Positions 8,257 through 15,496 of a stretch of DNA of 22,474 nucleotides are shown here, in pieces. Each line of letters starts with the position of its first letter. Within the stretch, counting starts at the first letter, position 1. A model generated the notes under the pieces. It had not been told where the DNA came from, did not search any database, and worked only from the letters and a program-made list of their open reading frames with translations. This DNA is from Frankiales bacterium (lineage in GTDB: Bacteria; Actinomycetota; Actinomycetes; Mycobacteriales; SCTD01), in NCBI GenBank assembly GCA_025464795.1, contig JAODNB010000068.1:1-22474 (forward strand), given 5' to 3'. Both the position numbers and the translations under genes were made by a program.

Positions 8257-8712
8257 TCAGACGGCGGCGGCGCGGCGCACCGGGAGGTTCGCCTCGCGCT
8301 GACGCAGCAGCGTGGCAACCGCCGGCGCCAGTGTGATCGGGTCGACGGGGAGCGGCTCCACGCCGTCGGCCAGCGCCCAGTTGGCCAACCAGGTGTCGCC
8401 CTGACGGGCGACGAGCACGAGCGTGGGCGGGCAGTCCTCGATCTCGTCCTTGAGCTGCTTGGCGATCCCGAGCCCACCGACCGGCCGGGCCTCACCGTCA
8501 AGGACGATGAGGTCGATGCCTCCAGCGTCGACCGCGCCGAGGATCTCCAGGTTGCTCCTGCACTCGACGAACGCGACGCGGCCGAGGTCGGCGGCGGGTC
8601 GCACACCGACGGCCAGCTGGACCGCGTCGCGGACCCGCGCGTCGTCGCTGTAGACGACCACCGTGTGCGTGCGGTCCTCGGTACGGCCGGCAGGAGTCGG
8701 GGCGGCGCTCAT
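8257..8712 (-). CDS. Degenerate response-regulator receiver-like protein
   Basis: A 151-residue protein with a CheY-like pattern: TVVVYSDD (acidic pair Asp23/Asp24), DLIVLDGEARP with Asp72 at the phosphoacceptor site, TLVLVAR and the end-of-domain LPVDP. The Thr/Ser expected after beta-4 is Ala102, and the conserved Lys before Pro near the end is Leu121, so phosphorylation-driven switching is doubtful. There is no output domain. It lies 19 bases after the zinc-ribbon gene and 5 bases before trpD on the same strand. A TAGAGT box eight bases upstream of the ATG and the lack of a ribosome binding site suggest a leaderless start. A function tied to trpD or oxidase expression is speculation. Confidence 0.75.
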   Translation of the reverse strand: MSAAPTPAGRTEDRTHTVVVYSDDARVRDAVQLAVGVRPAADLGRVAFVECRSNLEILGAVDAGGIDLIVLDGEARPVGGLGIAKQLKDEIEDCPPTLVLVARQGDTWLANWALADGVEPLPVDPITLAPAVATLLRQREANLPVRRAAAV

Positions 8713-8720
8713 GAGCGGAG

Positions 8721-8726
8721 ACTCTA
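8721..8726 (-). promoter_or_regulatory. Candidate -10 box (TAGAGT) upstream of receiver-like gene
   Basis: TAGAGT on the minus strand matches TANNNT and ends eight bases before the ATG at 8712. It lies between the stop of the zinc-ribbon gene and that ATG. No Shine-Dalgarno is present. A -35 element could not be recognised. Confidence 0.35.
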
Positions 8727-8731
8727 TCGGG

Positions 8732-8875
8732 CTACTTCGGCCGGGTGCTCGGCCCCTTCCACGGCACTCCGAGCGTATGGGTGTAGCAGGTCGGTCGGTC
8801 GTTGTACGCCGACAGCTTGGTCCCGCACGCGACGCAGGTGCGCGACGCCGCTCTGATCGCCTGGTGGTCCTTCAC
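8732..8875 (-). CDS. Small zinc-ribbon-like protein (47 aa)
   Basis: A short gene from a GTG at 8875 to TAG. A strong GGGAG lies just upstream of the start at ribosome-binding distance. The product contains CVACGTKLSAYN (Cys14, Cys17) and, 12 residues on, CYTH (Cys30, His33). That C-x2-C...C-x2-H layout is a plausible zinc-binding knuckle, and CGTKLSAYN resembles the zinc-ribbon tag seen in short actinobacterial proteins. The tail is basic and rich in Pro. It lies between the oxidase assembly gene (43 bases upstream) and the receiver-like gene (19 bases downstream), all on the minus strand. The function is unknown; a metal-binding or RNA/DNA-contacting role is inference. Confidence 0.7.
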   Translation of the reverse strand: MKDHQAIRAASRTCVACGTKLSAYNDRPTCYTHTLGVPWKGPSTRPK

Positions 8876-8918
8876 CCGAGCTCCCTTGCTTGCACGTCGC
8901 AAGAAACTAGGAAGGCCG

Positions 8919-9848
8919 TCAGGGAGTCGTCAAGGGGGGTGCCGCTGGCACCTCGGCCTGGACGCCGAGACGCTTTTCGTCCAGACGGTCGAGGCGACGG
9001 TCCTCGCGTACCGCCTCGCGCTCGCTCGCGCGCATCCACTGGACCGCAGCGACGAAGATGAAGAACAGCCCGACCAGGTCCCCTGAGGCCCAGATCAGGC
9101 CACCGCCGACCTGCTGCTGGAAGACCGCCTCGTGTCGGCCGACGAGCGGCAGGTAGTGCTCCGCGGCGAGCAGCCCCTTCCCGTCGTCGCTCACGCTCAT
9201 GATCGCGACGCCCAGGAAGGCGTGGAACGGCATCGTCGCGAACAGGAGCAGCACGCGGAAGGGGTGCGAGACCCGGCCAGGGACGGGGTCGATGCCGAGG
9301 ATCGGCCAGAAGAACAGGCACCCCATGAGCACGAAGTGCACGTGCAGGAGGTCGTGCAGCGCCGGGGAGCTGAGCGTCGCCGGGTACCAGCCGGAGAAGT
9401 AGAGCGCGAAGGGGGAACCGATGAACAGCAGCCAAGGGATCGCCGGGAAGGACACGACCTTGGCGAACCGGGAGTGCAGGAGGCTCAGCAGGACCGACCG
9501 GGCGCCCGACGGCAACGTCCTGAGCGCCAGCGTGACCGGGGCGCCGAGCGCCAGGAGCACGGGCGCGACCATCGCCAGCAGCATGTGCTGGACCATGTGG
9601 GCGCCGAAGAGCACCTGGTCGTACCGGGCCAGGCCGGAGCACAGCGCGACCACGAGCACGAGCAGGCCCGCCACGAAGCCCGCGACGCGGCCCCACGACC
9701 ACGCGTCCCCCCGCCCGCGAAGCGCACGGACCCCGTACAGGTAGACGGCCCCGACGAGCAGGATCCCGAGCGTCGGCACCAGCGGCGGACGGGCCTCGGT
9801 GAACACGGTCAGCCCGCCGAAGGGCGGCAGACCGGACCCCGACGACAT
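8919..9848 (-). CDS. ctaG: Cytochrome c oxidase assembly protein, caa3 CtaG type
   Basis: A 309-residue polytopic membrane protein of the caa3-CtaG family, which helps to insert copper into haem-copper oxidases. About seven hydrophobic helices are visible. Conserved His and Met positions include GAHMVQHMLLAMVAP, HDLLHVHFVLMGCLFFWP, the following GIDPVPG loop, and MPFHAFLGVAIM. A cytoplasmic charged tail rich in Arg, Asp and Glu ends the protein. The ATG at 9848 was chosen because the residues after it match the family N-terminus; the adjacent GGAG is only two bases away, and a TACCCT box six bases upstream suggests a leaderless message. It is divergent from ctaE, which fits a role in assembling the oxidase encoded here. 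Confidence 0.88.
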   Translation of the reverse strand: MSSGSGLPPFGGLTVFTEARPPLVPTLGILLVGAVYLYGVRALRGRGDAWSWGRVAGFVAGLLVLVVALCSGLARYDQVLFGAHMVQHMLLAMVAPVLLALGAPVTLALRTLPSGARSVLLSLLHSRFAKVVSFPAIPWLLFIGSPFALYFSGWYPATLSSPALHDLLHVHFVLMGCLFFWPILGIDPVPGRVSHPFRVLLLFATMPFHAFLGVAIMSVSDDGKGLLAAEHYLPLVGRHEAVFQQQVGGGLIWASGDLVGLFFIFVAAVQWMRASEREAVREDRRLDRLDEKRLGVQAEVPAAPPLTTP

Positions 9849-9854
9849 GGCTCC

Positions 9855-9860
9855 AGGGTA
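9855..9860 (-). promoter_or_regulatory. Candidate -10 box (TACCCT) for ctaG
   Basis: TACCCT on the minus strand fits TANNNT and ends six bases before the ATG at 9848. It is part of the 85-base divergent region between ctaG and ctaE. No clear -35 box. Confidence 0.3.
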
Positions 9861-9921
9861 GGCCCGGGAACTTTTTCCGGCGCGCCGGGACCCCCGCGTG
9901 GAAGACCTGCGCGGACCCTGC

Positions 9922-9927
9922 CAGAAT
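9922..9927 (+). promoter_or_regulatory. Candidate -10 box (CAGAAT) for leaderless ctaE-qcrCAB transcript
   Basis: CAGAAT followed by six bases and the GTG of ctaE, with no Shine-Dalgarno. The layout is almost identical to the one in front of the 2H phosphoesterase at 4228. It would drive the whole ctaE-qcrCAB operon. Confidence 0.35.
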
Positions 9928-9933
9928 GCCCGC

Positions 9934-10539
9934 GTGACAACTGCTTCCGCGCCCGTGAAGGCGTACAACCACGGAGCCCTGACCCGACCGAACATGGTGT
10001 CCGTAGGGACCATCGTGTGGTTGAGCTCGGAGCTGATGTTCTTCGCGGCCCTGTTCGCCATGTACTTCACGATCCGGTCGGTCACCGGCAACGCGAACTG
10101 GCCACCGGAGCACGTGCACCTCAACGTGACCTACTCCGCGTTCTTCACCACGATCCTCATCCTCAGCTCCTTCACGTGCCAGTGGGGCGTGTTCAAGGCC
10201 GAGGAGGGCAATGTCTACGGCATGCGGACGTGGTTCTTCATCACGTTCCTGATGGGCCTGACGTTCGTGCTCGGCCAGGCCTACGAGTTCCGGAGCCAGT
10301 ACGGCGAGGGCAACAAGCTCAGCACCGACGGGTACGGGTCGGTGTTCTACCTGACCGAAGGGTTCCACGGGCTGCACGTCATCGGCGGCCTGGTCGCCTT
10401 CGTGTTCGTCCTCATCCGCTCCACGGTCGGCCGCTACACGCCTGAGAAGGCCACCAGCGCCATCGTCGTGTCTTACTACTGGCACTTCGTCGACGTCGTG
10501 TGGATCGGCCTGTTCGCGACGATCTACCTGATCAAGTGA
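9934..10539 (+). CDS. ctaE: Cytochrome c oxidase subunit III
   Basis: A 201-residue subunit III of the aa3-type terminal oxidase, with five predicted membrane helices, the short form typical of actinobacteria. Recognisable stretches are VGTIVWLSSELMFFAALFAMYF, GQAYEF, the EGFHGLHVIGG helix and the terminal SYYWHFVDVVWIGLF. These match subunit III helices that stabilise the CuB/haem a3 centre and the proton path. The start is the GTG at 9934, preceded by a -10-like box and no ribosome binding site. It is the first gene of the ctaE-qcrCAB operon; the next gene begins within or 12 bases after its stop. Confidence 0.95.
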   Translation: MTTASAPVKAYNHGALTRPNMVSVGTIVWLSSELMFFAALFAMYFTIRSVTGNANWPPEHVHLNVTYSAFFTTILILSSFTCQWGVFKAEEGNVYGMRTWFFITFLMGLTFVLGQAYEFRSQYGEGNKLSTDGYGSVFYLTEGFHGLHVIGGLVAFVFVLIRSTVGRYTPEKATSAIVVSYYWHFVDVVWIGLFATIYLIK

Positions 10540-10550
10540 GGACCACTTCC

Positions 10551-11309
10551 GTGCGTGCGCGCCTTTCCAGCTACGCGGTCGTCCTGCTCGCCCTCGTCAT
10601 GGTGGGGGGGCTCTACACCGCCTTCGCGGCCCCCAAGCCCAAGGCCGACGCCGGCACGACGGGCGACTTCGCGGTCTCCCAGGGCCGCCAGCTCTACCTG
10701 CAGGGCTGCTCGACCTGCCACGGGCTGGCGAACCAGGGCGGCGCAGGCGGTCCCTCCCTCGTCGGCGTCGGAGCGTCGGCCGTCGTCTTCCAGGTCAGCA
10801 CCGGTCGCATGCCGCTGGCGAACGGCGCAGCCCAGGCACCACGCAAGAAGCAGAAGTACGACCGCGACCAGATCGACCAGCTCGCCGCCTACATCCAGTC
10901 GATCGGTGGCGGCCCCACGGTGCCCTCTGGGTCGCTGTCGGACGGCGACCTCGCTCTCGGCGGCGACCTGTTCCGCACCAACTGCTCCAGCTGCCACAAC
11001 TTCGCCGGTGCCGGCGGCGCGCTCACCCGCTCGAAGTACGCCCCTGCGCTGAAGAAGGCCACGGCCGAAGAGATCTACACGGCCATGCAGTCAGGTCCGG
11101 AGAACATGCCGCGCTTCAGCGACAACACGCTCAGCCCGGACGAGAAGCGGGCCATCGTGAAGTACGTCCGCTTCATCACGAACGAGAACAAGGACCCGGG
11201 CGGCGCTGCCCTCGGGCACTACGGACCGATCCCTGAGGGACTGGTCATCTTCCTGGTCGGCATCGGCGCTCTGATCGTCGTCACCCTCTGGATCGGAGCC
11301 CGCGCGTGA
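10551..11309 (+). CDS. qcrC: Diheme cytochrome c subunit of the bcc complex
   Basis: A 252-residue membrane-anchored diheme cytochrome c that passes electrons from the Rieske centre directly to the oxidase CuA site, replacing a soluble cytochrome c. Haem-binding motifs are CSTCH (Cys53, Cys56, His57) and CSSCH (Cys145, Cys148, His149). The likely axial Met ligands are Met87 (GRMPLA) and Met186 (ENMPRF). An N-terminal hydrophobic helix (about 8-27) and a C-terminal helix (about 229-249) anchor it. I chose the GTG at 10551, nine bases after a GAGG; the GTG at 10536, which overlaps the ctaE stop, is an alternative that adds five residues. The stop overlaps the qcrA start. Confidence 0.95.
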   Translation: MRARLSSYAVVLLALVMVGGLYTAFAAPKPKADAGTTGDFAVSQGRQLYLQGCSTCHGLANQGGAGGPSLVGVGASAVVFQVSTGRMPLANGAAQAPRKKQKYDRDQIDQLAAYIQSIGGGPTVPSGSLSDGDLALGGDLFRTNCSSCHNFAGAGGALTRSKYAPALKKATAEEIYTAMQSGPENMPRFSDNTLSPDEKRAIVKYVRFITNENKDPGGAALGHYGPIPEGLVIFLVGIGALIVVTLWIGARA

Positions 11310-12433
11310 GTGACGAGTCCATCCGCGATCGGCTGTCCTCCCCCGCCGGGCACGGCGAGCAGAGCTCCGGTGGCGACAGCAGCCGTTCCGACATCACGTC
11401 AGCGGACTTCCAGCAGACGGACAGCCGCTCCTCGCACGGTCCTTCCCAGACGATGGCGAGCCCGCACGGGGCGCCGCCGGCAGAGGGCGGCCACTCCCAC
11501 GGTCCGAAGGACCCCGAGGACACCCGCGGCGCGGAACGTGCCGTAGCGGCGCTGTTCCTGCTGGCCGTGATCGGTGCCGTCGGGTTCGTCGTGAGCTTCA
11601 TCGCGATCCCGTTCGACTACGGCAAGGACCACTACCAGTGGTACACGCCTGCCCTCGGCCTGTTCATGACCCTCGCCCTCGTCGGCATCGGTGCCGGCGC
11701 CGTGCTGTGGGCCAAGACGCTCATGAACGACGAGGAGACGGTCCAGGAGCGCCACCACCTCGCGTCCACGGACGAGAGCAGGGCCGAGACGGTGGCGATC
11801 CTCAAGCAGGGCGCTGCCGACTCCGGCCTGGGACGGCGCTCACTGCTGCGCAACAGCCTGCTGCTCGGCTCAGGAGCGCTGGCGATCCTGCCGATCCCGC
11901 TGCTGTTCGGCCTCGGCCACTTCCAGCACAAGGAGCGCGAGCTCTCCAAGACCGGCTGGAAGAAGGGCTCCCGGCTGCTCGACGAGCTCGGGCGCCCCGT
12001 CAAGATGGGCGACCTCGAGGTCGGCGGCGTGAAGTCGGTGTTCCCGGACGTCCCCGGCGGCCGCCGCATGGCGGACTCAGCCGCGCTGATCATCCGCATG
12101 CAGCCCGACGTCCTGCACCCCCGCGAGAGCCGCAAGGACTGGGCCGTCGACGGCCACATCGTCTACTCCGTCATCTGCACCCACCTCGGCTGCCCGGTGA
12201 AGCTCTACGAGCAGCAGACCCACCACCTGTTCTGCCCGTGCCACCAGTCGACGTTCGACGCCGCACGCGAGGCCAAGGTGCTGTTCGGACCGGCCGCGCG
12301 CAACCTGCCTCAACTGGCGATCGCCCTGGATGACGAGGGATACTTCGTGGCACAGGGCGACTTCAGTGAGCCGGTCGGTCCCAGCTTCTGGGAGCGCAAG
12401 GACTCGTACCCCGACAAGGTGGGCAACGCATGA
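11306..12433 (+). CDS. qcrA: Rieske iron-sulphur subunit of the bcc complex
   Basis: A 375-residue Rieske protein. The 2Fe-2S cluster ligands are Cys291/His293 in CTHLGC and Cys310/His313 in CPCHQSTF, with Cys296 and Cys312 placed for the stabilising disulphide. The N-terminal 70 residues are charged and low-complexity. Three hydrophobic helices follow (about 78-98, 112-132 and 184-204), as in other actinobacterial QcrA. A twin-arginine GRRSLLR (Arg177, Arg178) precedes the third helix, matching the known Sec/Tat dual routing of this subunit in Streptomyces. The GTG start overlaps the qcrC stop by four bases (GTGA), and the end overlaps the qcrB ATG by four bases (ATGA). Confidence 0.95.
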   Translation: MSDESIRDRLSSPAGHGEQSSGGDSSRSDITSADFQQTDSRSSHGPSQTMASPHGAPPAEGGHSHGPKDPEDTRGAERAVAALFLLAVIGAVGFVVSFIAIPFDYGKDHYQWYTPALGLFMTLALVGIGAGAVLWAKTLMNDEETVQERHHLASTDESRAETVAILKQGAADSGLGRRSLLRNSLLLGSGALAILPIPLLFGLGHFQHKERELSKTGWKKGSRLLDELGRPVKMGDLEVGGVKSVFPDVPGGRRMADSAALIIRMQPDVLHPRESRKDWAVDGHIVYSVICTHLGCPVKLYEQQTHHLFCPCHQSTFDAAREAKVLFGPAARNLPQLAIALDDEGYFVAQGDFSEPVGPSFWERKDSYPDKVGNA

Positions 12434-14013
12434 CGACAGCAGCGGAGAAGGTCGGCGCCGGCACAGCCACCTGGGTCGACGACCGCCTCGGTTCGTCCAA
12501 CTTCGTCAAGCGCAGCCTGACCAAGGTCTTCCCGGACCACTGGTCGTTCATGCTGGGCGAGATCGCGCTCTACTCGTTCATCGTCCTGCTGCTGTCGGGC
12601 ACCTACCTGACGCTGTTCTTCGAGGGCAGCAGCCGCGAGGTCATCTACAACGGCGCCTACCTGCCCCTCAAGGGCATCCCGATGTCCGCCGCCTACGAGT
12701 CGACGCTCCGGATCTCCTTCGAGGTCCGCGGCGGGCTCATCATGCGCCAGATCCACCACTGGGCAGCGCTGCTGTTCATGGCGTCGATCGTCGTGCACCT
12801 GATGCGCGTGTTCTTCACGGGCGCCTTCCGCAAGCCGCGTGAGCTCAACTGGCTGATCGGCGTGCTGCTGCTCATCACCGGCCTGCTCGAGGGCTTCGCC
12901 GGCTACTCGCTCCCGGACGACCTGCTGTCCGGTACCGGCCTCCGCATCGCCTACTCGATCATGCTCTCGATCCCCGTGCTCGGCACCTGGGTCGCGTTCC
13001 TGCTGTTCGGAGGCGAGTACCCCGGCGGTCAGATCATCGAGCGCCTCTACCCGGTGCACATCCTGCTGATCCCCGGTCTGATCCTGGGCCTCATCACGTT
13101 CCACATGATGCTGATCTGGTACCAGAAGCACACCCAGTTCGCCGGTCCGGGCCGCACCGAGGACAACGTCGTCGGCTCGAAGATCTACCCGGCGTACGCG
13201 GCCAAGGCCGGCGGTTTCTTCTTCCTGGTGTTCGGTGTCATGGCAGCTCTCGGCGGCCTCGCCCAGATCAACCCCATCTGGCTGTATGGCCCGTACGACC
13301 CCTCGCAGGTCTCCGCTGGTTCCCAGCCCGACTGGTACATCGGCTTCCTCGACGGGTCGACCCGCCTCATGCCGAACTGGGAGCTTCGGGCCCTCGGCCA
13401 CACGTTCTCGCCGAACGTGCTGGTCCCGACCCAGGTCCTGCCCGGCGTCCTGTTCGCGCTGCTCATGTTCTACCCGTTCATCGAGGCCAAGCTCACGGGC
13501 GACAAGGGCTACCACAACCTGCTGGACCGTCCGCGCGACAAGCCCGTCCGCACCGCGCTCGGCGTCATGTCGATCACGTTCTACGTCGTCTTGCTCATCG
13601 CCGGCGGCAACGACATCATCGCCAACATCTTCCACCTGTCGATCAACGAGATCACGTACACGCTCCGAACGGCGCTGTTCGTCCTCCCGCCGATCGCCTA
13701 CGTGATCACGAAGCGCTTCTGCCTGTCGCTGCAGCGCGCCGACGACGAGCTGATCCACCACGGCATCGAGTCCGGCACGATCCGGCGGCTGCCGTCGGGT
13801 GAGTTCGTCGAGGAGACCGTTGCCGTGCCGGCGCACTACAGCGTGCTGATGGCGACGTCCGACGAGCGACGGGCCGCCATCGCGCACTCCGAGCACGAGC
13901 ACGCCGTCGCTGCTGCGCTGCCGACGAGGCCCCGCGGGTTCTTCCGGCCCAAGGGCGGCGTCATCGTGGAGCAGGCCCCGGCCGACAAGGAGCTCGAGGG
14001 AACCGTCGACTAG
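12430..14013 (+). CDS. qcrB: Cytochrome b subunit of the bcc complex
   Basis: A 527-residue cytochrome b that holds both b haems and the menaquinol oxidation site. Haem ligand histidines are visible in the second helix (RQIHHWAALLF, His109/His110, then His123) and in the fourth (PVHILLIPGL, His210, and TFHMMLIW, His225). The Qo-site motif is PDWY at 300-303. After the core helices there is a hydrophilic C-terminal extension of about 100 residues, common in actinobacterial QcrB. It is the target class of the drug telacebec in mycobacteria. The ATG overlaps the qcrA stop. A strong terminator follows 24 bases after the stop, so this is the last gene of the operon. Confidence 0.96.
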   Translation: MTTAAEKVGAGTATWVDDRLGSSNFVKRSLTKVFPDHWSFMLGEIALYSFIVLLLSGTYLTLFFEGSSREVIYNGAYLPLKGIPMSAAYESTLRISFEVRGGLIMRQIHHWAALLFMASIVVHLMRVFFTGAFRKPRELNWLIGVLLLITGLLEGFAGYSLPDDLLSGTGLRIAYSIMLSIPVLGTWVAFLLFGGEYPGGQIIERLYPVHILLIPGLILGLITFHMMLIWYQKHTQFAGPGRTEDNVVGSKIYPAYAAKAGGFFFLVFGVMAALGGLAQINPIWLYGPYDPSQVSAGSQPDWYIGFLDGSTRLMPNWELRALGHTFSPNVLVPTQVLPGVLFALLMFYPFIEAKLTGDKGYHNLLDRPRDKPVRTALGVMSITFYVVLLIAGGNDIIANIFHLSINEITYTLRTALFVLPPIAYVITKRFCLSLQRADDELIHHGIESGTIRRLPSGEFVEETVAVPAHYSVLMATSDERRAAIAHSEHEHAVAAALPTRPRGFFRPKGGVIVEQAPADKELEGTVD

Positions 14014-14036
14014 CCACCGACTAGTAGTCACGCGCA

Positions 14037-14068
14037 AGAAGCCCGACCCCTCAAGGGGTCGGGCTTCT
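14037..14068 (+). terminator. Intrinsic terminator after qcrB
   Basis: A perfect inverted repeat: arms at 14037-14051 and 14054-14068, effectively a 14-bp stem with a TCAA loop. No long T tract follows on the plus strand. It sits between convergent qcrB and the cyclic-nucleotide-binding gene and could stop transcripts from both sides. Confidence 0.85.
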
Positions 14069-14095
14069 GCGGTTCTCTAGATCTGCGGGGTGCGG

Positions 14096-14518
14096 TCAGG
14101 CGGCTCCGAGCTCTCGCCGGCGGGACTCGCCGACCTCGCGGATGCGCTCGGCCACACCAGGGTGGTCATGGAGCAGCTGTGAGAACTCCCGGGGGGTCAT
14201 CACGAGGGCCACGACGTCGCTGAGTGCGGTGGCGGTCGCAGTACGGGGAGTGCTCTCGAGCAGCGCCATCTCCCCCACCAGCGAGCCTTCACCCACGACG
14301 GCGACGGCGACGCCATCGCGCCCGATGCCGACGCGGCCCTCGAGCACGATGAAGACCTGGTCACCGACCCGGCCCTGCACGCAGAGCTGCTGACCAGCGC
14401 GGAAGGACGCAGCGGTGGTCAGGTGAGCGACGGTGGCGAGCTCGGAGCTGGTGAGGCCGCTGAGCACGTGGATGCTCCGCAGCTGCTTGAGGCGGGGGTC
14501 GGGCTGGGTGAAGCGCAT
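14096..14518 (-). CDS. Stand-alone cyclic-nucleotide-binding domain protein
   Basis: A 140-residue protein made up almost entirely of one CRP-type cyclic-nucleotide-binding beta roll. The phosphate-binding cassette reads GEMALLESTPRTATATA, with Gly82, Glu83, Arg92 and Thr93 at the positions that contact the ribose and cyclic phosphate. The preceding FRAGQQLCVQGRVGDQVFIVLEGRV is the standard entry to the fold. No helix-turn-helix, channel or kinase domain follows, only a short charged helix. The ATG at 14518 was chosen for its AGGAG six bases upstream; a longer reading from 14605 lacks one. It is monocistronic, converging with qcrB. It may bind cAMP or c-di-GMP and act on a partner; that is inference. 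Confidence 0.85.
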   Translation of the reverse strand: MRFTQPDPRLKQLRSIHVLSGLTSSELATVAHLTTAASFRAGQQLCVQGRVGDQVFIVLEGRVGIGRDGVAVAVVGEGSLVGEMALLESTPRTATATALSDVVALVMTPREFSQLLHDHPGVAERIREVGESRRRELGAA

Positions 14519-14697
14519 GACGGTCTCCTGTGTGGTGCGGGGCAGGACCCCACTGTGCCCTCGCCAGCGCCACGCAGCACGGCGAGAGGCGGAGATCTGG
14601 GTCACCCGTGCCTTGCCGCTGCGTTGCCGCGAGCGTCGGAGGGTGCCGTCGGCTCACGGTTCGCGACCAACGTCACACAGGCCCCCTGCATGCAGAA

Positions 14698-14738
14698 GGC
14701 GCGCCGCCCACATGGGATGTCCATGTGGGCGACGCGCC
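14698..14738 (-). terminator. Hairpin terminator after the PRC-barrel gene
   Basis: Nested inverted repeat: a 6-bp outer stem (14698-14703 with 14733-14738), a 2x2 internal loop and a 10-bp inner stem (14706-14715 with 14721-14730). It starts 19 bases beyond the stop of the minus-strand PRC-barrel gene and separates it from the cyclic-nucleotide-binding gene. There is no marked T tract. Confidence 0.65.
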
Positions 14739-14757
14739 AACCATCGCTCAGCAGGGG

Positions 14758-15477
14758 TCAGACGTTGTCGCTCTCGATCTGCTCCTTGCGGACGGTCTCG
14801 GTGACCTGCTGCTGCTCGGTGACGGTCTCCGTGGCGAGCCGAACCCGCTCGACGGGCACGGTCTCCTTGGCGACGACGGGCCGCTCAGCAGTGAGGACCA
14901 CCTCGTGCTCCTCCTCGGAGATGTCAGGACCGTCGAGCGCCTGGTCCACGTTCGCATCGGTGATGGGCTCGCGCTCGAGGCGGACCTCTTCGTGGCTGAC
15001 CGGGACGGTGACCTGCTGCTCCTCGGTCACGATGTACTTCCGCAGCCGGGCTCGACCGGCTTCGACCTTCTCGGTCCCCACGTGAAGCTGCTCCTCAGAA
15101 CGCGTCATCGCGGTGTCGGTGCTCGGACCTGAGGTGTCATGGCCCGTGGTCTGGCCCGTGCTCATCTCGGCCGGGAGGTAGTACTGGAACAGGCGGGCTT
15201 CCTCATCGGCGGTGAGCTCCTCGTCGTTGTCGACGCGAGGGGCGTCCTTCACGAAGTCCTTGTCGTAGGGAACGGAGACGTCATCTCCGCTCAGCGTGGC
15301 GTCTGCCAGCGGGAAGAAGCTTGCTCCGGTGCCGAACAGCCCGGTGCTGACGGTGCCGAACGTCGCGCCGCTGCCGTCCGTCGACTCGTAGACGTCGACG
15401 ATCTTTCCGATCTTGTGGCCGTCCGAGCCGACGAGCGTGCGTCCGGCGAAGTCCTGGGGGTGCGAGATCATGGTCAT
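14758..15477 (-). CDS. PRC-barrel and DUF2382 (YsnF/AvaK) domain protein
   Basis: A 239-residue soluble acidic protein. Residues 9-85 form a PRC-barrel-like domain (FAGRTLVGSDGHKIGKIVDVY and the closing VPYDKDFVKDAPRV). Residues 128-236 match DUF2382, with its repeating LRKYIVTEEQQVTVPVSHEE pattern and the matching VVAKETVPVERVRLATETV half. This pairing is a common actinobacterial general-stress protein of unknown biochemistry. An acidic linker rich in Thr, Ser and Gly joins the halves. The ATG has AAGGAG five bases upstream. It is the third gene of a minus-strand operon after the TM-helix protein and the OmpA-domain protein (19-base gap), and is followed by a hairpin terminator. Confidence 0.88.
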   Translation of the reverse strand: MTMISHPQDFAGRTLVGSDGHKIGKIVDVYESTDGSGATFGTVSTGLFGTGASFFPLADATLSGDDVSVPYDKDFVKDAPRVDNDEELTADEEARLFQYYLPAEMSTGQTTGHDTSGPSTDTAMTRSEEQLHVGTEKVEAGRARLRKYIVTEEQQVTVPVSHEEVRLEREPITDANVDQALDGPDISEEEHEVVLTAERPVVAKETVPVERVRLATETVTEQQQVTETVRKEQIESDNV

Positions 15478-15496
15478 GGATGCTCCTTGGTTGTTG

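Noticed and set aside
7055..8302. 415-codon plus-strand frame over trpD
   Set aside because: It is antisense to trpD, which has all family motifs; the product is low-complexity and charged.
8872..10485. 537-codon minus-strand frame across ctaG and ctaE
   Set aside because: It runs antisense through ctaE and out of frame through ctaG; no domain is visible.
13727..14013. Hydrophilic C-terminal extension of QcrB and the PDWY (not PEWY) Qo motif as anomalies
   Set aside because: Both are usual in actinobacterial cytochrome b, so they are not unusual here.
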